Positions 63,407-64,000 of a stretch of 64,000 nucleotides of DNA are shown piece by piece (the first letter of the stretch is position 1; each line of letters starts with the position of its first letter). The translations under genes and the position numbers were made by a program. The notes beneath the pieces are model-generated. The model did not search any database and was not told the origin of the DNA. It worked only from the letters and a program-made list of their open reading frames with translations. The stretch lies in NCBI GenBank assembly GCA_003402705.1, contig QQNF01000003.1, forward strand, positions 62,001 through 126,000. The letters run 5' to 3'. The DNA is from Verrucomicrobiota bacterium (lineage in GTDB: Bacteria; Verrucomicrobiota; Verrucomicrobiia; Verrucomicrobiales; V1-33).

Positions 63407-64000
63407 ATGATCTCCATCCAGCGTCTCCTCGGCCGCCCGCACGAATTCTTCGGCCTCCTCGAACAAAGCGCCGCCCTCGGCAAACAGGCCGTCACAGAAA
63501 TCAAGGCCATCCTCGCTCAACCCTCAGGCCCCCCAGACCTCTCAGGCCTCCGCTCCGCCCGCCGCAAAGGCAAGGAAGTCATGGGCCAACTCGAAAACCT
63601 CCTCACCAGAGTCTTCGTCACCCCCATCGAACGCGAAGACCTCGAAGCCCTCGGCCAGGATCTCTACCGGCTCCCCAAAACCGCAGAGAAATTCGCAGAA
63701 CGCTACGAAATCGTCCACGACCAGATGCGCGCCACCGACTTCTCCATCCTAGCAGGTCTCCTCGAACGCGCCGCCGGCATCGTCCAGGAAATGATCTCCC
63801 GCGTCAGCTCCGGCGACTCCTCCGCTCTCTCCGCCATCAAGACCCTCGACGCCAGTCTCGGCCAGATCGAAGTCGAAGCCGCTCACCTCGTCCTCAACGC
63901 CACTAAGCAGCTCTACTCCGCTCCCGCTCCACCCCTCCAAGCCATCATCAGCAAGGACCTCCACGACCTCCTCGGCGAATGCATCGAATGCTGCCGCACC
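63407..64000 (+). CDS. DUF47 (PhoU-like) protein 2 (partial, right edge)
   Basis: The first 198 codons of a second DUF47 protein, starting MISIQRLLGRPHEFFGLLEQ and continuing with RVFVTPIEREDLEALGQDLY, RLPKTAEKFAERYEI and DLHDLLGECIECCRT. It is clearly paralogous to the gene 22 bases upstream and nearly complete. A phosphate (PiT) permease gene beyond the right edge is the expected next neighbour. Confidence 0.9.
   Translation, partial: MISIQRLLGRPHEFFGLLEQSAALGKQAVTEIKAILAQPSGPPDLSGLRSARRKGKEVMGQLENLLTRVFVTPIEREDLEALGQDLYRLPKTAEKFAERYEIVHDQMRATDFSILAGLLERAAGIVQEMISRVSSGDSSALSAIKTLDASLGQIEVEAAHLVLNATKQLYSAPAPPLQAIISKDLHDLLGECIECCRT

Overview
The window is GC-rich, densely coded chromosomal DNA, most likely from a member of the Verrucomicrobiota. 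This rests on the combination of two giant secreted CotH-kinase/lamin-tail proteins, a PEP-CTERM surface protein, a secreted FAD-dependent oxidoreductase with a golvesin-like C-terminus, a XylR-type AraC regulator and a GspE/GspF pair. It is an inference from gene content; there is no rRNA or other phylogenetic marker here. I found no tRNA, rRNA, CRISPR array, insertion sequence or prophage. No gene-free stretch exceeds about 200 bases.

Layout. 1-2,292 (minus): a GNAT-like protein, two small unknown proteins and the 5' part of hen1 (RNA 3'-end methyltransferase), cut by the left edge. 2,359-5,157: pyruvate phosphate dikinase, with a clear terminator. 5,352-10,971: an O-antigen-ligase-like protein with a TPR tail, convergent with a fused hydantoinase/5-oxoprolinase. 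11,016-13,845: a lidless Hsp70-like protein, a small coiled protein and an exported TPR protein. 14,048-16,857: a complete ferrous iron uptake operon (feoA, feoA, feoB, Cys-rich membrane peptide). 16,879-22,243: apaG, thiD, a TerC-type membrane protein, then overlapping obgE - vsr - M32 carboxypeptidase. 22,264-24,999: a LytTR two-component system behind an exported EF-hand protein. 25,160-27,686: an exported FAD oxidoreductase behind the remnant of a PhoPQ-activated-type protein. 27,826-29,773: glnK-amtB with a good sigma-54 promoter. 29,944-32,811: TfoX C-domain protein, Gfo/Idh/MocA oxidoreductase and XylR-type regulator.

From 32,897 to the right edge: CotH/lamin-tail protein 1, an ABC-2-like permease, an iron-sulfur photolyase, a secreted phospholipase D next to its PEP-CTERM paralogue, acetyl-CoA synthetase, trigger factor, a TPR-redoxin protein, asnS, a DUF2459 protein, folB - ECF sigma - putative anti-sigma, GspE/GspF, a cyclophilin gene that looks frameshifted, an AIM24-type protein, CotH/lamin-tail protein 2, and two tandem DUF47 (PhoU-like) genes, the second cut by the right edge.

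On a larger scale, the plus strand is strongly G-rich from the left edge to about 18 kb and strongly C-rich from about 28 kb to the right edge, regardless of gene direction. This sign change is what replication forks meeting at a terminus would leave. The most unusual local structures are the phospholipase D/PEP-CTERM paralogue pair, the EF-hand plus LytTR kinase with a periplasmic Pro/Arg/Gly loop, the hen1 neighbourhood with unknown small genes, and the orphan vsr embedded between obgE and a peptidase gene.
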